Positions 47,247-57,187 of a stretch of DNA of 64,000 nucleotides are shown in pieces. The notes below the pieces were generated by a model that saw only the letters and a program-made list of their open reading frames with translations, did not search any database and was not told the DNA's origin. A program made the position numbers and the translations under genes. The number at the start of each line of letters is the position of its first letter. The stretch's first letter is position 1. Source of the stretch: Telluria beijingensis (GTDB lineage Bacteria; Pseudomonadota; Gammaproteobacteria; Burkholderiales; Burkholderiaceae_D); NCBI RefSeq assembly GCF_030770395.1, contig NZ_CP132480.1:3491802-3555801 (forward strand), read 5' to 3'.

Positions 47247-49432
47247 GGCTGTTCTCCGATACCGAGATGGTCCTTGAGTGCCGCCACCGCCAGCGCATGG
47301 TCGTCGGCGCCGGGCAGGCCCGAGACGGTCACCGTGCCGATCACGCCGCGACCGCGCACGATGATCGGATAGGCGCCGCCGTGGGCCGCGTAGTCGCGCA
47401 TGTCCAGGCCAGGCAGGCGGTCATGGTCGCCGCCGGCCTGGCGCACCTCGTTGTGGGTGTAGAAGGAGCTATGGCCGGTGCGCTTGACCAGGTTGTTCTT
47501 GCGCCGGATCCAGTCGGCGTGGTCTGGCGAGGCGCCCGGCATCGCATGCGCGAACAGCACCGTGTCACCCTGCGTGATCTCGACCGTCACCGGCCGGCTG
47601 GCGGCACGTGCGCGGGCCACCAGCGCGGCGCCGAGGGCAGTCGCGGTGTCCTGGTCGAAGCGATCGAACTGCAATAGCTTCTCTTCGCGCAGAAGAAAGT
47701 CGAGCGAGACGGTGGCATCCTGGGGCATGGTCAAGGTCAGGGTGGTTGGGGTGAGGGCGGACAGCGCTGCGCTGACATACACCAGCGGCGCGTTCCAGTT
47801 GATGGCGACTTCGTTGGCGGCGTAGCTGCAATCGTGGTCGATGTACGACAGCGCCGGCAGCTTGCTCGGGTAAGGTGGGCAGTCTTTCGCATCCTGCTGG
47901 CCCGGATTCGGGCCGCCCGACAGCCAGCCCGGCACCGGCGCCGTGATCCCGTCGGCCATCGAGGGCCGGTGGTGCGGATGCATGAACGGACGCGCGCCGA
48001 AGCCGGTCACGAAGGAATAACCGGTCGGGTTGCGGCCCAACACGTAATCGAGGCTCGATTGCGCCGCCCGCAGGTAGTCCGGGTTCGGCTTGAGGCGATG
48101 GGCCTGCAGCAGCATCATGCCCTGGTTCAGGACCACCGCATTGCTGCCCCAGACGAAGTCCTTCGGCGTCATCGCGAGGCGGTAGCCGCTGCTGCGCCAG
48201 GTGCCAAGCAGTTGCGCGGCCAGGCCGTCGATGCGGCGCGCCACCAGGGCCGGATCGATGCCGGGCGCCAGGTGCGCGCGGTGGTGGGCCAGCGACATCC
48301 AGCCCAGTGCCGCCACATTGCCCCAGGACGGCGTGGACAGCGGCGCATCGTACTTGAGCAGCGCGGCGGCATAGCGCCGGTCGCCGGTGGCGATGAACAG
48401 TTCGGCCGCGGCCCAGGCGAATTCGTCGCCCAATTTGTCATCGCCATATTCGCCGGTAGCGACGTCCGGCGGGTTCTTGAAGAGGGCGTCCGGATGCTGC
48501 CCGGCCCAGCGCCAGGCCGATTGCGCCGCGGCCAGCATGCGCGCCGACATGCCGGGCCACGTTTGTTCATGCGGCGCCAGCACGCGACTGGCAGTGGCCA
48601 TGGTGGCGGCGAAGTCGAGGGCGGCCGCCGTGCCCTTGGCCACCACGTAGCGCGGGGTGGTCGAGGCGGCATCCGGCATCACGATGCCGTCGAAACGCAG
48701 GTTGGTCAGCTTGTGGTACACGCCGCCGTCCTGCGGGTCCTGCATGGTCAGCATCCATTCGAGGTTCCACATCGCCTCGTCGAGGATGTCGGGTACGCCG
48801 TTGCCGGATTCGGGGATGCCGATGTCCTGCCTGAAGAAGGCGGGGTAGTGCTCCAGGGCTGCCAGCAGCGTATACGTCGAGATGCCCGAATTGACGACGT
48901 ACTTGTTGTAGTCGCCGGCGTCGTACCAGCCCCTGGGGCTGGACAGCACGGTGCCGGCTGGCCGCGCGGGTGAGGCGGCGGAAGCGTGCACCAGCACCCT
49001 GTCATCCGGATGGCCGGCCGGGCGCGCCCAGGCGCTCGCGTGTTGCGGCGCGAGCGCGATGGCGCTGCGGTTGTAGTAAAAGGCTTTCAGGGCTGCGGCG
49101 TTCAGGGCGTGATAGCTATCGGGGCCGACCGTGAACGGGTCCGACAAGGACAGGCCGGCCACCTTGATGCGGTAGGTACCCGGCTGCGTCAGCGCGCTGA
49201 AATCGAGCACGCGCACCGTTTCGCCGGACGGCTCCCAGCGCAAGGCGGGGCTTGATGTGCCCTTGAACGCGGTCTTGCCGCCGGCATCGACGACCTCGAA
49301 CTCGCCGGCCTGCTGGGCCACGACGGCCAGCTTCTGCGCTTGCGGAAGGAAGCCGACCTGGTTGACCTTGATGGCCTGCGCGCAGGCGGCGCCTGCCGCC
49401 ATGCACAATACGGAGAGGGCCAGGCGCTTCAT
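47243..49432 (-). CDS. GH9 endoglucanase/cellodextrinase fused to a UPF0303 (haem-degrading-like) domain
   Basis: 729 residues: a signal peptide ([20 protein letters not shown]), an Ig-like CelD_N domain (about 20-105) and a GH9 (alpha/alpha)6 catalytic domain (about 108-565). Catalytic Asp171 and Asp174 lie in GWYDAGDYNKYV, and the acid Glu541 in AANEVAINWNAPLVY, the GH9 C-terminal signature. After MPQDAT (Met569) it continues in frame into a complete UPF0303/HbpS-like domain (REEKLLQFDRFDQDTATALG, DHADWIRRKNNLVKRTGHSS, GGAYPIIVRGRGVIGTVTVSGL). UPF0303 proteins are normally separate and cytoplasmic. The fusion has no internal Shine-Dalgarno sequence, so it appears to be one secreted polypeptide. 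It cleaves beta-1,4-glucan oligomers. Confidence 0.88.
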   Translation of the reverse strand: MKRLALSVLCMAAGAACAQAIKVNQVGFLPQAQKLAVVAQQAGEFEVVDAGGKTAFKGTSSPALRWEPSGETVRVLDFSALTQPGTYRIKVAGLSLSDPFTVGPDSYHALNAAALKAFYYNRSAIALAPQHASAWARPAGHPDDRVLVHASAASPARPAGTVLSSPRGWYDAGDYNKYVVNSGISTYTLLAALEHYPAFFRQDIGIPESGNGVPDILDEAMWNLEWMLTMQDPQDGGVYHKLTNLRFDGIVMPDAASTTPRYVVAKGTAAALDFAATMATASRVLAPHEQTWPGMSARMLAAAQSAWRWAGQHPDALFKNPPDVATGEYGDDKLGDEFAWAAAELFIATGDRRYAAALLKYDAPLSTPSWGNVAALGWMSLAHHRAHLAPGIDPALVARRIDGLAAQLLGTWRSSGYRLAMTPKDFVWGSNAVVLNQGMMLLQAHRLKPNPDYLRAAQSSLDYVLGRNPTGYSFVTGFGARPFMHPHHRPSMADGITAPVPGWLSGGPNPGQQDAKDCPPYPSKLPALSYIDHDCSYAANEVAINWNAPLVYVSAALSALTPTTLTLTMPQDATVSLDFLLREEKLLQFDRFDQDTATALGAALVARARAASRPVTVEITQGDTVLFAHAMPGASPDHADWIRRKNNLVKRTGHSSFYTHNEVRQAGGDHDRLPGLDMRDYAAHGGAYPIIVRGRGVIGTVTVSGLPGADDHALAVAALKDHLGIGEQP

Positions 49433-50769
49433 GCCGGCACCGTCTTGCCGTCGGCTTCAGGGTCTGACTCCGCCTTGGGCTGGCTGCCGTCGTCATGATG
49501 GAACGGCGCGAACCAGGTGGCCAGGAAGGAAGGGATGGTCGCGACCATCACCAGCGCGAAGTAGGCGACATACCCCATCATCTCCTGCAGGTGGCCGCTG
49601 ATCACGCCGGTGACCATGCCGCACAGGCCCATCAGGCCGGTGCCGAAGGCATAGTGGGTGGTCGTGTACTTGCCCGGCGCCAGCTGCTGCATCAGGTAGA
49701 TCATGAAGCCGACCGCGCCGAAGCCGAAGAAGAATTTTTCGATCGCCACGCCGAGCGTGACGAGCACCAGGCTCGATGGCATATAGATCGCCATCACCAG
49801 GAAGGTGATGTTCGGGATGTTGATCGCGCAGCACAGCACGAACAGCGTCGCCTTCAGGCCGCGCTTGGCGACATATAGCCCGCCCAGCAGCGAACCGACC
49901 AGCACCGCGGCCAGTCCATAAGTGCCGTAGATCAGGCCCAGCATCTCGTTCGACAGGCCCAGGCCCCCTTTCGAGGCCGGGTCGACCATGAAGAATGGCC
50001 CGATCTTTTCCAGCAGGCCAACGCTGAAGCGGAACAGGAAGGCGAAGGCGATCATGCGCCACACGCCGCGCTTCTGGAACAGGGTGACGAAGGCGTCGAG
50101 CAGGATGCGGCCGGCGTCCTTCACGCTGGACGGCGTGTCGGCCGCGCGCGCGCCCTCCGGCATGGTGCGCCAGTGCCACAGCGCCATCACCAGGGTCAGG
50201 CCACCGACGAGCAGGAAGATGATGCGCCAGGCGTCGATCCAGTCGGGGCCGAACACGGTGGGGTCGTGGCCGAACACGCTGCTGTGCAGGTAGCCGCTCA
50301 GGTAGACCATGCCGCCGGCGGCCACGATCGGGCCGATATTCCACGACAGGCTCTGGATGCCGCAGTACAGCGATTGCGCGCGCGCGTCGAGCGAGGTGAC
50401 ATAGACGCCGTCGCTGGCAATGTCCTGGGTGGCGCCGATGAAGGACAGGGCGAAGAAGATCGCCATCAGAAAGGTCATGTAGCCGGGCAGTTCCATCAGC
50501 AGCGCGACGCCGGCAAAGCCCATCCCGATCGCCACCTGCGCGCTCAGCACGAAGAATTTCTTGGTGCGGTACATCTCGACGAAGGGGGCGAACAACGGCT
50601 TGACGGTGTACGCCAGGATCAGCAGGCTCGAATACTGGGCGGCGCGGCCGTTGTCCATGCCCAGGTTCTTGAACATGATGGCGGTGACGCTGGTGAGCAT
50701 CACATAGCCGAGGGCCATCGTGAAGTAGCCGGTCGGGACCCACAGCAGCGGAGAGACGGCCTTACGCAT
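49429..50769 (-). CDS. MFS sugar transporter (AmpG/SLC33-like)
   Basis: A 446-residue inner-membrane protein with 12 hydrophobic segments. The N-terminus is [49 protein letters not shown] resembles the D-x-x-x-D-G signature of AmpG and acetyl-CoA/muropeptide transporters, and [41 protein letters not shown] follows. The start at 50769 has GGAGG upstream and overlaps the end of glk. In this operon it most likely carries glucose or cellodextrins into the cytoplasm. Confidence 0.88.
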   Translation of the reverse strand: MRKAVSPLLWVPTGYFTMALGYVMLTSVTAIMFKNLGMDNGRAAQYSSLLILAYTVKPLFAPFVEMYRTKKFFVLSAQVAIGMGFAGVALLMELPGYMTFLMAIFFALSFIGATQDIASDGVYVTSLDARAQSLYCGIQSLSWNIGPIVAAGGMVYLSGYLHSSVFGHDPTVFGPDWIDAWRIIFLLVGGLTLVMALWHWRTMPEGARAADTPSSVKDAGRILLDAFVTLFQKRGVWRMIAFAFLFRFSVGLLEKIGPFFMVDPASKGGLGLSNEMLGLIYGTYGLAAVLVGSLLGGLYVAKRGLKATLFVLCCAINIPNITFLVMAIYMPSSLVLVTLGVAIEKFFFGFGAVGFMIYLMQQLAPGKYTTTHYAFGTGLMGLCGMVTGVISGHLQEMMGYVAYFALVMVATIPSFLATWFAPFHHDDGSQPKAESDPEADGKTVPA

Positions 50770-51784
50770 GGGCGGCCTCCGTGCTCGCACGTGGTGCACT
50801 CGCGCGGCCTTGCGCGAGATGATCGGCCAGTATCGCGGACGCGCCCTGCAGGGCCGGATACGGCGCCGTGATCAGCCAGGTCGGGATGCGCGCCGTGAAT
50901 TCGCTGAAGCGGCCCTTGCGCTCGAAGCGCGGACGGAACGGAGAGGCGACGAAATAGGCGCCCAGGCGCGGCACCACGCCGCCGCCGATATAGATGCCGC
51001 CGCGCGCGCCAAGGGTCACGGCCAGGTTGGCCGCCACCGTGCCCAGCATGCCGCAGAAGCAGTCGATCGCTTCCAGCGACAGGGCGTCGCCGCCGGACAG
51101 GCCGCGCGTGACGATGTCGGACGGCGACAACTCCCTGTCCTGCGTCATGCCGCGGCTCATGGCCAGCGCTTCGCGGATCAGCACCAGGCCGGGGCCGGAC
51201 ACGAAACGCTCGGCCGAGACATGGTCGTAGCGCTGCCAGGCATGGCGCAGCACTATTACCTCGCGTTCGTCGAGCGGCGAGAATGCGACGTGGCCGCCTT
51301 CGCTATGCAAGGGAATCCAGCGTTCGCCGCTCGGCACCAGGCCCGAGACACCCAGGCCGGTGCCGGCGCCGACCAGGCCGATGGCGCTGCCTGCCAGGGC
51401 AGCACCGCCGCCGACCGGCGCCAGGTCGCCTGGACCCAGCGTCGGCAGCGACATCGCCAGCGCCGTGAAGTCGTTCACCACCAGCAGCGTCTCCAGGTCC
51501 AGCGCGCTGCGCGCCGCCTCGATCGAGAACGCCCAGTGGTGGTTGGTCATGCGGATCGCGTCGCCATCGACCGGATTGGCGATCGCGATCACCGCGTGGC
51601 GTACGCGCGCATTGGCGCCAGCCAGGTAGAAGCGCACCGCGTCCTCGAAGCGGGCGTGGTCGGCGCAGGCCAGCGTCTGCACGGCCTGGATGCTGCCTGG
51701 CGCCGGCTCGAGCGCGAAGCGCGCATTGGTGCCGCCGATATCGGCCAGCAGGCGCGGGCCGTCGGGATAGTGAATCGTCTGCAT
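50762..51784 (-). CDS. glk: Glucokinase
   Basis: Phosphorylates glucose with ATP to glucose-6-phosphate. 340 residues: phosphate-binding [14 protein letters not shown], catalytic region [25 protein letters not shown], substrate-binding [13 protein letters not shown], and [13 protein letters not shown]. It belongs to the bacterial glucokinase (Glk) family without the ROK zinc motif. It sits directly after the beta-glucosidase gene, consistent with trapping released glucose. The final 8 bases overlap the MFS transporter start. Confidence 0.95.
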   Translation of the reverse strand: MQTIHYPDGPRLLADIGGTNARFALEPAPGSIQAVQTLACADHARFEDAVRFYLAGANARVRHAVIAIANPVDGDAIRMTNHHWAFSIEAARSALDLETLLVVNDFTALAMSLPTLGPGDLAPVGGGAALAGSAIGLVGAGTGLGVSGLVPSGERWIPLHSEGGHVAFSPLDEREVIVLRHAWQRYDHVSAERFVSGPGLVLIREALAMSRGMTQDRELSPSDIVTRGLSGGDALSLEAIDCFCGMLGTVAANLAVTLGARGGIYIGGGVVPRLGAYFVASPFRPRFERKGRFSEFTARIPTWLITAPYPALQGASAILADHLAQGRASAPRASTEAAHA

Positions 51785-51818
51785 TGTCTCCTCCTTGTCG
51801 CGTCTATTTTTTATGCGA

Positions 51819-53162
51819 TCAAGTCTTGATGCGGTTTGCGATGAATTCGCGATACCACAGTGCGCTGTCCTTCAGGGTGCGCTGCTGGGTCGCGTAATCC
51901 ACGTGCACGATGCCGAAGCGCTTGGCGTAGCCCGAATTCCACTCGAAGTTGTCGAGCAGGCTCCAGAGGAAGTAGCCGCGCACGTCGACGCCGGCATCCA
52001 TCGCCTGTTTCAGCGCCGCCAGGTGGCTGCGCACGTAGGCGATGCGTGCCGGATCGTGGACCCGGCCATTCTCGACCACGTCGGGATTGGCCATGCCATT
52101 CTCGGTAATGTACACCGGCGGCAGGTCGGGGTATTCATTCTTCAGCTTGATCAGCAATTCCGGCAGGCCTTCCGGGAAGATCTCCCAACCCATGTCGGTG
52201 ACGCCGTGGGGCGCCGGCGCCGGTACCGGCGGGGTGGCGGCGCTGCACCAGCTGCGGAAGTAATAGTTCGAGCCGAGGAAGTCGATCTTCTGCTTGATGA
52301 TGTCGAAGTCGCCGTCGGCTACCCTCGGCGCATTGGCGCCATGGCCGCGCAGGGCCAGTTCGGGGTAATGGCCCTTGAAGATCGGGTCCATGAACCACTG
52401 CACCGAACGCGCGTATTCGAACTCGGCCAGCGCGCGGTCTTCAGGCGAATCGGTGGCCGCATCGGCGGTCCACTGGTTCAGCACGATGCCCAGCTGCGCC
52501 TTGCTGCCGACGTCGCGCATGGCGCTCATCGCCAGGCCGTGCGACAGCAGCAGGTGGTGCGAGACCTGGATCGACTGGCGCAGGTCGACCACGCCGGGCG
52601 CGAACTGGGCGTTGCCGTAGCCGAGGTTGGCCGTGCACCACGGTTCGTTGTGGGTGGCGATCGCCTCGATCCGGTCGCCGAAGCGGCGCGCCACTTCATG
52701 GGCGTAGTCGGCGAAGCGGTGCGCGGTGTCGCGGCTCAGCCAACCGCCATCGTCCTGCAGCCGTTGCGGCAGGTCCCAGTGGTACAGCGTGGCGTGGGGA
52801 CGGATATTCTTCTCGGCCAGGGCGTCGAGCAGGCGGTCGTAGAAGCCGAAGCCGGCTTCGTTCCAGGCGCCCTTGCCATCAGGCTGGACCCGGGCCCAGG
52901 CCAGCGAGAAGCGGTAGGCGTCCACGCCCAGCGAGGCCATGATGTCGACGTCCTCGCGGTAGCGGTGGTAGTGGTCGCAGGCGACGGTGCCGTCGCTGCC
53001 GTCCTTGATATTGGCCTTGTCCTGGCAGAAGATGTCCCAGATCGACGGCCCCTTGCCGTCGACGTTGTGCGCGCCTTCGATCTGGAACGAGCTGGTGGCC
53101 ACGCCCCAGGTGAAGTCGGATGGGAAGTCGTTGTTGAAATCGAAGTTGGGGCTCTTGGTCAT
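51819..53162 (-). CDS. GH1 beta-glucosidase
   Basis: Hydrolyses cellobiose and other beta-glucosides to glucose. 447 residues, the full GH1 length: N-terminal [15 protein letters not shown], acid/base Glu173 in ATHNEPW, nucleophile Glu354 in YITENG, and aglycone region [18 protein letters not shown]. There is no signal peptide, so it is cytoplasmic. The start at 53162 (MTKSPNFDF) is preferred; the longer frame overlaps the terminator of the upstream receptor gene. It is the first gene after that terminator. Confidence 0.96.
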   Translation of the reverse strand: MTKSPNFDFNNDFPSDFTWGVATSSFQIEGAHNVDGKGPSIWDIFCQDKANIKDGSDGTVACDHYHRYREDVDIMASLGVDAYRFSLAWARVQPDGKGAWNEAGFGFYDRLLDALAEKNIRPHATLYHWDLPQRLQDDGGWLSRDTAHRFADYAHEVARRFGDRIEAIATHNEPWCTANLGYGNAQFAPGVVDLRQSIQVSHHLLLSHGLAMSAMRDVGSKAQLGIVLNQWTADAATDSPEDRALAEFEYARSVQWFMDPIFKGHYPELALRGHGANAPRVADGDFDIIKQKIDFLGSNYYFRSWCSAATPPVPAPAPHGVTDMGWEIFPEGLPELLIKLKNEYPDLPPVYITENGMANPDVVENGRVHDPARIAYVRSHLAALKQAMDAGVDVRGYFLWSLLDNFEWNSGYAKRFGIVHVDYATQQRTLKDSALWYREFIANRIKT

Positions 53163-53208
53163 GGAACTCTCGGATCGCAGGCGTGGCGTGTGGATAAGCG
53201 GGTAAAAG

Positions 53209-53238
53209 CAAAAAAGCAGGCGCCGGGTGGGCGCCTGC
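53209..53238 (-). terminator. Intrinsic terminator between TonB receptor and beta-glucosidase genes
   Basis: Read on the minus strand, GCAGGCGCC / GGCGCCTGC is a 9-bp perfect stem followed by a T6 tract (A6 at 53210-53215). It lies 13 bases after the receptor stop. It is placed inside a co-directional gene set, so it probably reduces rather than abolishes read-through, giving receptor-biased expression. Confidence 0.85.
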
Positions 53239-53251
53239 GGTGCTGCGGCTC

Positions 53252-55675
53252 TTAGAAGTCGAAGCCGGTGTTGATGCCGACGGTGCGCGGCGGCTTGTAC
53301 TGCGCCAGCCACGGACCGAAGCCGTTGAAGGCGCTGGTCTTGATCTTCTCGTCGCTCACATTGCGCACGAAGGCGTCGACCCACCATTTGTCCTTCGCGT
53401 AGCGCAGGCCGATGTCGGCGCTGCCGTAGGCTTTCTGGCGGTCTTCCGGTCCCAGGTCGAACACGCTCAGGCGCACTTCATCCTCGTAGCGCGCCGTGAT
53501 GCGCGGCACCAGGGTGCCGCCGTTGGCCAGGTAGAAGGTGTGCTGGTACTGGACCGTGGTCGAGAAGGTCGGCGCGTGCGGCAGCTTGTGGCCGGTGACG
53601 TCGAGGCAGGTCGAGATACGCGGATCGATCGTGCACGGCGGCAGCGCGTAGTCGTTAGAGCCGGCGATCAGGCGACCGAGCTTGGTGTCCAGCACGGCGA
53701 GGGAGACCGACAGGCGGCCATCCTTGGCGATGCGGGCGGCGATCTCGGTTTCCAGGCCGTAGACTTCGGCGCCGTCGGCGTTCTCGATGGCCAGGCCGCG
53801 GCTGCCGTCCGGGAAGCTGACCGGCGAATTGAACTGGAAGTCCTTGAAGTCCATGTAGAACAGCGCGTTGTTGATGCGCAGGGCGCCGTCCAGGAAGGTG
53901 CTCTTGGAGCCGATCTCGTAGTTGGTCAGCGTCTCTGGTTGATATGGCAGGCCGCGGTCCTGCACGCCGCCCGACTTGTAGCCGGTCGATACGCTCGCAT
54001 ACACCATATTGTTGCGGTCGATGTCGTAGTTCAGGCGCACCAGGCCGGTGGCCTTGTTGTCGCTGTAGCGGCCGTCGTTCGGCACGCCCTCCACGTAGCC
54101 GTTGGCCGGGTCGCGCGGGTCGATCTGCGGGTTGAGCGGCAGTTGCGGCGCGCTGGCGTCATAGCCCCAGGTGTAGCCGCGGCCGCCGATGTGGACGCGC
54201 TTGTCGTGGGTGTAGCGCACGCCGCCGGTCAGGTGCCAGGCATCGGAGATGTTCCAGGTGGCCTGGCCGAACACGGCCGAGGTGTCCACGGTCTGCTTCG
54301 GCTGGATGAAGGAACCCTGCCAGTTGACGGCGCCGTCCGGCGTGGCCCGCATGCCGGCGATGTCGAAGCGGATGTCGTTCTTCTCGTTGCCATAATAGGC
54401 ACCGACCTGCCAGTCGATGGTGCGGGTGCCGGTCGATTGCAGCAGCAGTTCGTGGCTGTGGCTCTTGTAGTTGGAGTCGACCGTGGTGTGTTCCTGGAAG
54501 ATGCCGCCGGTGGTGATCGAGGTCGGGACCACGGTGCCGCCATCCTGGTCGAAGCGCATGTCGCCGCTGTACTTGGACCAGCCGGCCACGTATTGCAGCG
54601 CCATGTCGGGGCTGATGTCCCAGCTCAGGCGGCTGCGCACATTGTGGCTGTCGCGGTTGATCCATGGCGCGCTGTCAGACAGCGTCGACCAGTGCTTCTC
54701 GCCGGCGCGCGGGACCTGCATCAGGTTGGCGCTCGGGGTGCCGCGGTCGATGAATTTTTCGTAGGCGATGTCCCAGCGCACGTTGGGCGCCAGTTGCCAC
54801 AGCAGCGACAGGCGCGCCGCGCTCTGGTCCTGGGCGCTGTACTTGTCGCCGCCGGAGGCGAAGATATTCGGGTTGATCGGACGGAAGCCAGCCGGGTCGG
54901 CGCCGGAGGCCAGGTAGGCTGCGCGCTGCGATTCGACCGATGGATTCTTGAAGCGCTGGTAGTCGACATAGCCGTCGTGGCGCTCGTGCACCACGGCGAA
55001 GCGCAGCGCCGCGTTGTCGGCGACCGGGATGTTGACCGCGCCGCGCACGCCCAGGCGGTTGTAGTCGCCGATGCCGCCTTCGAGATAGCCCGAACGGCTG
55101 TTCAGTTCCGGCTTGACGGTCTGGATATTGACCGCGCCGACGGTGGAATTGCGGCCCCACAGCGTGCCTTGCGGGCCGCGCAGCACCTCGATGCCCTCGA
55201 TGTCGAACATCAGGGCGGTGGCGCCTTCGGCGCGCGGCGAGTAGACGTTGTCGACGAAGGACGCGACCTCGGGGTCGGCGTACTCGGTCTTGGCGCTGTC
55301 GTTGCCGATGCCGCGCAGGGTCATGGTGGTGACGCCGTGGTCGCCCTGGGCCGTGGCCTGGAAGCCCGGCACCAGCGCCACCACGTCGAGCATCGTTTGA
55401 ACGTGGTTGTCCTGCAGGGTGGCGGCATTCAGTGCGGTGACCGCGATCGGGGTGCGCTGCAGCGAGGTCGAACGCTTGGTGGCGGTGACTTTCACCTCGG
55501 CGATCTGGCCATTGTCGACCACTGCCGGCGGCGTGGCGGCGGCAGGGGAGGCGGGATCGGATGCGCTCTGGGCCTGGGCGCTGCCGATGCTGGCGAGCAG
55601 GGTCAGGATGGCGAGGCGGATGGGTGCGGACGAAACGGTGCGAACTGCGGCCCCCGCGGGCGTAGTCTTGGTCAT
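53252..55675 (-). CDS. TonB-dependent receptor (beta-glucan locus)
   Basis: An 807-residue outer-membrane receptor: signal peptide (IRLAILTLLASIGSAQAQ), TonB box region AEVKVTATKRSTSLQRTPIAVTAL, and plug with LRGIGNDSAKTEYADPEVASFVDNVY and IEGIEVLRGPQGTLWGRNSTVGAVNI. The barrel closes with TVGINTGFDF. The type (LRGPQGTLWGRNST) is that of the sphingomonad/xanthomonad carbohydrate and plant-compound receptors. GGAGA precedes the ATG. It is the head of the beta-glucan operon, behind tandem operator-like palindromes. Confidence 0.93.
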   Translation of the reverse strand: MTKTTPAGAAVRTVSSAPIRLAILTLLASIGSAQAQSASDPASPAAATPPAVVDNGQIAEVKVTATKRSTSLQRTPIAVTALNAATLQDNHVQTMLDVVALVPGFQATAQGDHGVTTMTLRGIGNDSAKTEYADPEVASFVDNVYSPRAEGATALMFDIEGIEVLRGPQGTLWGRNSTVGAVNIQTVKPELNSRSGYLEGGIGDYNRLGVRGAVNIPVADNAALRFAVVHERHDGYVDYQRFKNPSVESQRAAYLASGADPAGFRPINPNIFASGGDKYSAQDQSAARLSLLWQLAPNVRWDIAYEKFIDRGTPSANLMQVPRAGEKHWSTLSDSAPWINRDSHNVRSRLSWDISPDMALQYVAGWSKYSGDMRFDQDGGTVVPTSITTGGIFQEHTTVDSNYKSHSHELLLQSTGTRTIDWQVGAYYGNEKNDIRFDIAGMRATPDGAVNWQGSFIQPKQTVDTSAVFGQATWNISDAWHLTGGVRYTHDKRVHIGGRGYTWGYDASAPQLPLNPQIDPRDPANGYVEGVPNDGRYSDNKATGLVRLNYDIDRNNMVYASVSTGYKSGGVQDRGLPYQPETLTNYEIGSKSTFLDGALRINNALFYMDFKDFQFNSPVSFPDGSRGLAIENADGAEVYGLETEIAARIAKDGRLSVSLAVLDTKLGRLIAGSNDYALPPCTIDPRISTCLDVTGHKLPHAPTFSTTVQYQHTFYLANGGTLVPRITARYEDEVRLSVFDLGPEDRQKAYGSADIGLRYAKDKWWVDAFVRNVSDEKIKTSAFNGFGPWLAQYKPPRTVGINTGFDF

Positions 55676-55721
55676 TACTTGTCTCCGAAATATAGTTTTA
55701 TGGACGAATCTGGTGGACGGT

Positions 55722-55733
55722 GAGAGCGCTAAC
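55722..55733. promoter_or_regulatory. AGCGCTAAC half-palindrome near the receptor promoter
   Basis: GAGAGCGCTAAC shares ten of twelve bases with the gntK operators (GTTAGCGCTAAC); one half-site is intact. It lies 46 bases upstream of the TonB-receptor start. Confidence 0.5.
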
Positions 55734-55746
55734 AGCGAATTTATGA

Positions 55747-55758
55747 GAAATCGATTTC
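55747..55758. promoter_or_regulatory. Palindromic operator GAAATCGATTTC
   Basis: A perfect 12-bp palindrome with a central CG, typical of LacI-family sites. Its centre is 21 bases (two helical turns) from that of the next site, in the gap between the TonB receptor and the divergent LacI regulator. Confidence 0.65.
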
Positions 55759-55766
55759 ACAAACTC

Positions 55767-55780
55767 TGAAAACGGTTTCA
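55767..55780. promoter_or_regulatory. LacI-type operator TGAAAACGGTTTCA
   Basis: One base away from the perfect palindrome TGAAACCGGTTTCA, which I recall as the PtxS-type LacI-family consensus. With the neighbouring palindrome it probably binds the divergently encoded LacI regulator and controls the receptor operon. Confidence 0.65.
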
Positions 55781-55964
55781 TAGTAATTTCGTCCGTAAAA
55801 TAAAGTCAACTGAAATTTGAACGAAGGTCTTCCGGGTTTGTTGCATGTCAACGACGCCAGTCTTATGAAAGATTTTCATCGGAGGCTTGCATCTATCCTT
55901 TTTGGGTGATTACGCGTGATATACTTCAAGCAACAAATTGCCGCGGCCGAGTCCAGAACGCCTC

Positions 55965-56975
55965 ATGAAAAACCCTGAAAGCGGTACCAGCACCCTGTAC
56001 CAGGTCGCCAGCGCCGCCGGCGTCTCTCCCGCCACGGTGTCGCGCTTCCTGAACGGCACCGCCAAGGTGTCGGACGACAAGCGGCGCATCATCGAGCGCG
56101 TCATCGATGAGCTGAACTACAAGCCCAACCGCCTGGCGCAAAGCCTCAAGATCGGCAGCACCCGCACCATCGGCGTGCTGACCCAGTCGCTCGAGAGCGG
56201 CTACTTCAACCGCGCCATGGTCGGCATCGAGGATGCGGTCAAGGCGGCCGGCTATGCGCTCCTGATCATGAGCGGCCACTGGCATGCCGACGAAGAGGCC
56301 GAGCGGGTCGAACTGCTGATCGGGCGCCGGGTCGACGGCCTGGCAATCCTCAGCGGGAACATGAGCGACCAGCAGATCCTGGATTTCTCGCGGCGGGTGC
56401 CGATCGTCGCCTTCGGGCGCGAGGTGCAGGGCGAGCGCACCCACGGCTTTTGCCTCGATAACTACCGCGGCGCATGCGAGGCGGTGGAGTACCTGGTCGC
56501 GCAAGGCCATCGTCGCATCGCCCACATCGCCGGGCCGGACGACCACCGCGACGCGCGGGCGCGCCTGGCCGGCTACCACGACACCCTGGCCAAACACCGC
56601 ATCGAGGTCGATCCGCGGCTGGTGGCGGCGGGCGACTTCAGCGAATCCGGCGGCCTGCTGGCGCTGAACCAGCTGCTGGTGGCCAACCAGCGTTTCACCG
56701 CCCTCTTCGCGGCCAATGACCTGACCGCCTATGGCGCGCGGCTGGCGCTGTACCGGCGCAATATCCGGGTACCTGAAGACATCTCGCTGGTGGGCTTCGA
56801 CGACCTGGAAAGCTCGATGTACACGACGCCGCCGCTGACCACGGTACGCCAGCCGCTGTACGACGCCGGGATCGGCATCGGGCGCCGGATGCTGGCCATG
56901 CTGGCGCACGAGCAGCCGGAAGGAGAGGTGCCGCAACTGAGCCTGATCGTGAGGGAGTCGGTCAGGTTGCTGTGA
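55965..56975 (+). CDS. LacI-family transcriptional regulator
   Basis: 336 residues. The N-terminal helix-turn-helix with hinge (residues 10-65) reads STLYQVASAAGVSPATVSRFLNGTAKVSDDKRRIIERVIDELNYKPNRLAQSL. A periplasmic-binding-protein-like effector domain follows (TIGVLTQSLESGYFNRAMVGIEDAVKAAGYALLI, then DISLVGFDDLESSMYTTPPLTTVRQP). It diverges from the beta-glucan operon across operator-like palindromes and is the obvious local regulator, with a glucoside as the likely inducer. The ATG at 55965 is preferred over an upstream TTG; neither has a strong Shine-Dalgarno sequence. Confidence 0.94.
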   Translation: MKNPESGTSTLYQVASAAGVSPATVSRFLNGTAKVSDDKRRIIERVIDELNYKPNRLAQSLKIGSTRTIGVLTQSLESGYFNRAMVGIEDAVKAAGYALLIMSGHWHADEEAERVELLIGRRVDGLAILSGNMSDQQILDFSRRVPIVAFGREVQGERTHGFCLDNYRGACEAVEYLVAQGHRRIAHIAGPDDHRDARARLAGYHDTLAKHRIEVDPRLVAAGDFSESGGLLALNQLLVANQRFTALFAANDLTAYGARLALYRRNIRVPEDISLVGFDDLESSMYTTPPLTTVRQPLYDAGIGIGRRMLAMLAHEQPEGEVPQLSLIVRESVRLL

Positions 56976-57187
56976 GCGGACCGCGGCAGCAGCCCGGTTA
57001 CATCTTGTAACACAAATCGTTTGCAATTAAATCGCGAGCTATGTAATATGCTTTCCATGGCAGCGCCGAACGGACAAGCAAACGGGTCGGCGGGCCAAGG
57101 CAGCAAATCATTTAAATAGCGCGCTACTAAATAGTGCTTAAATAGAATCGGGCGGGTGTTACCGCCGACCACACAAGGAGTCTCATC

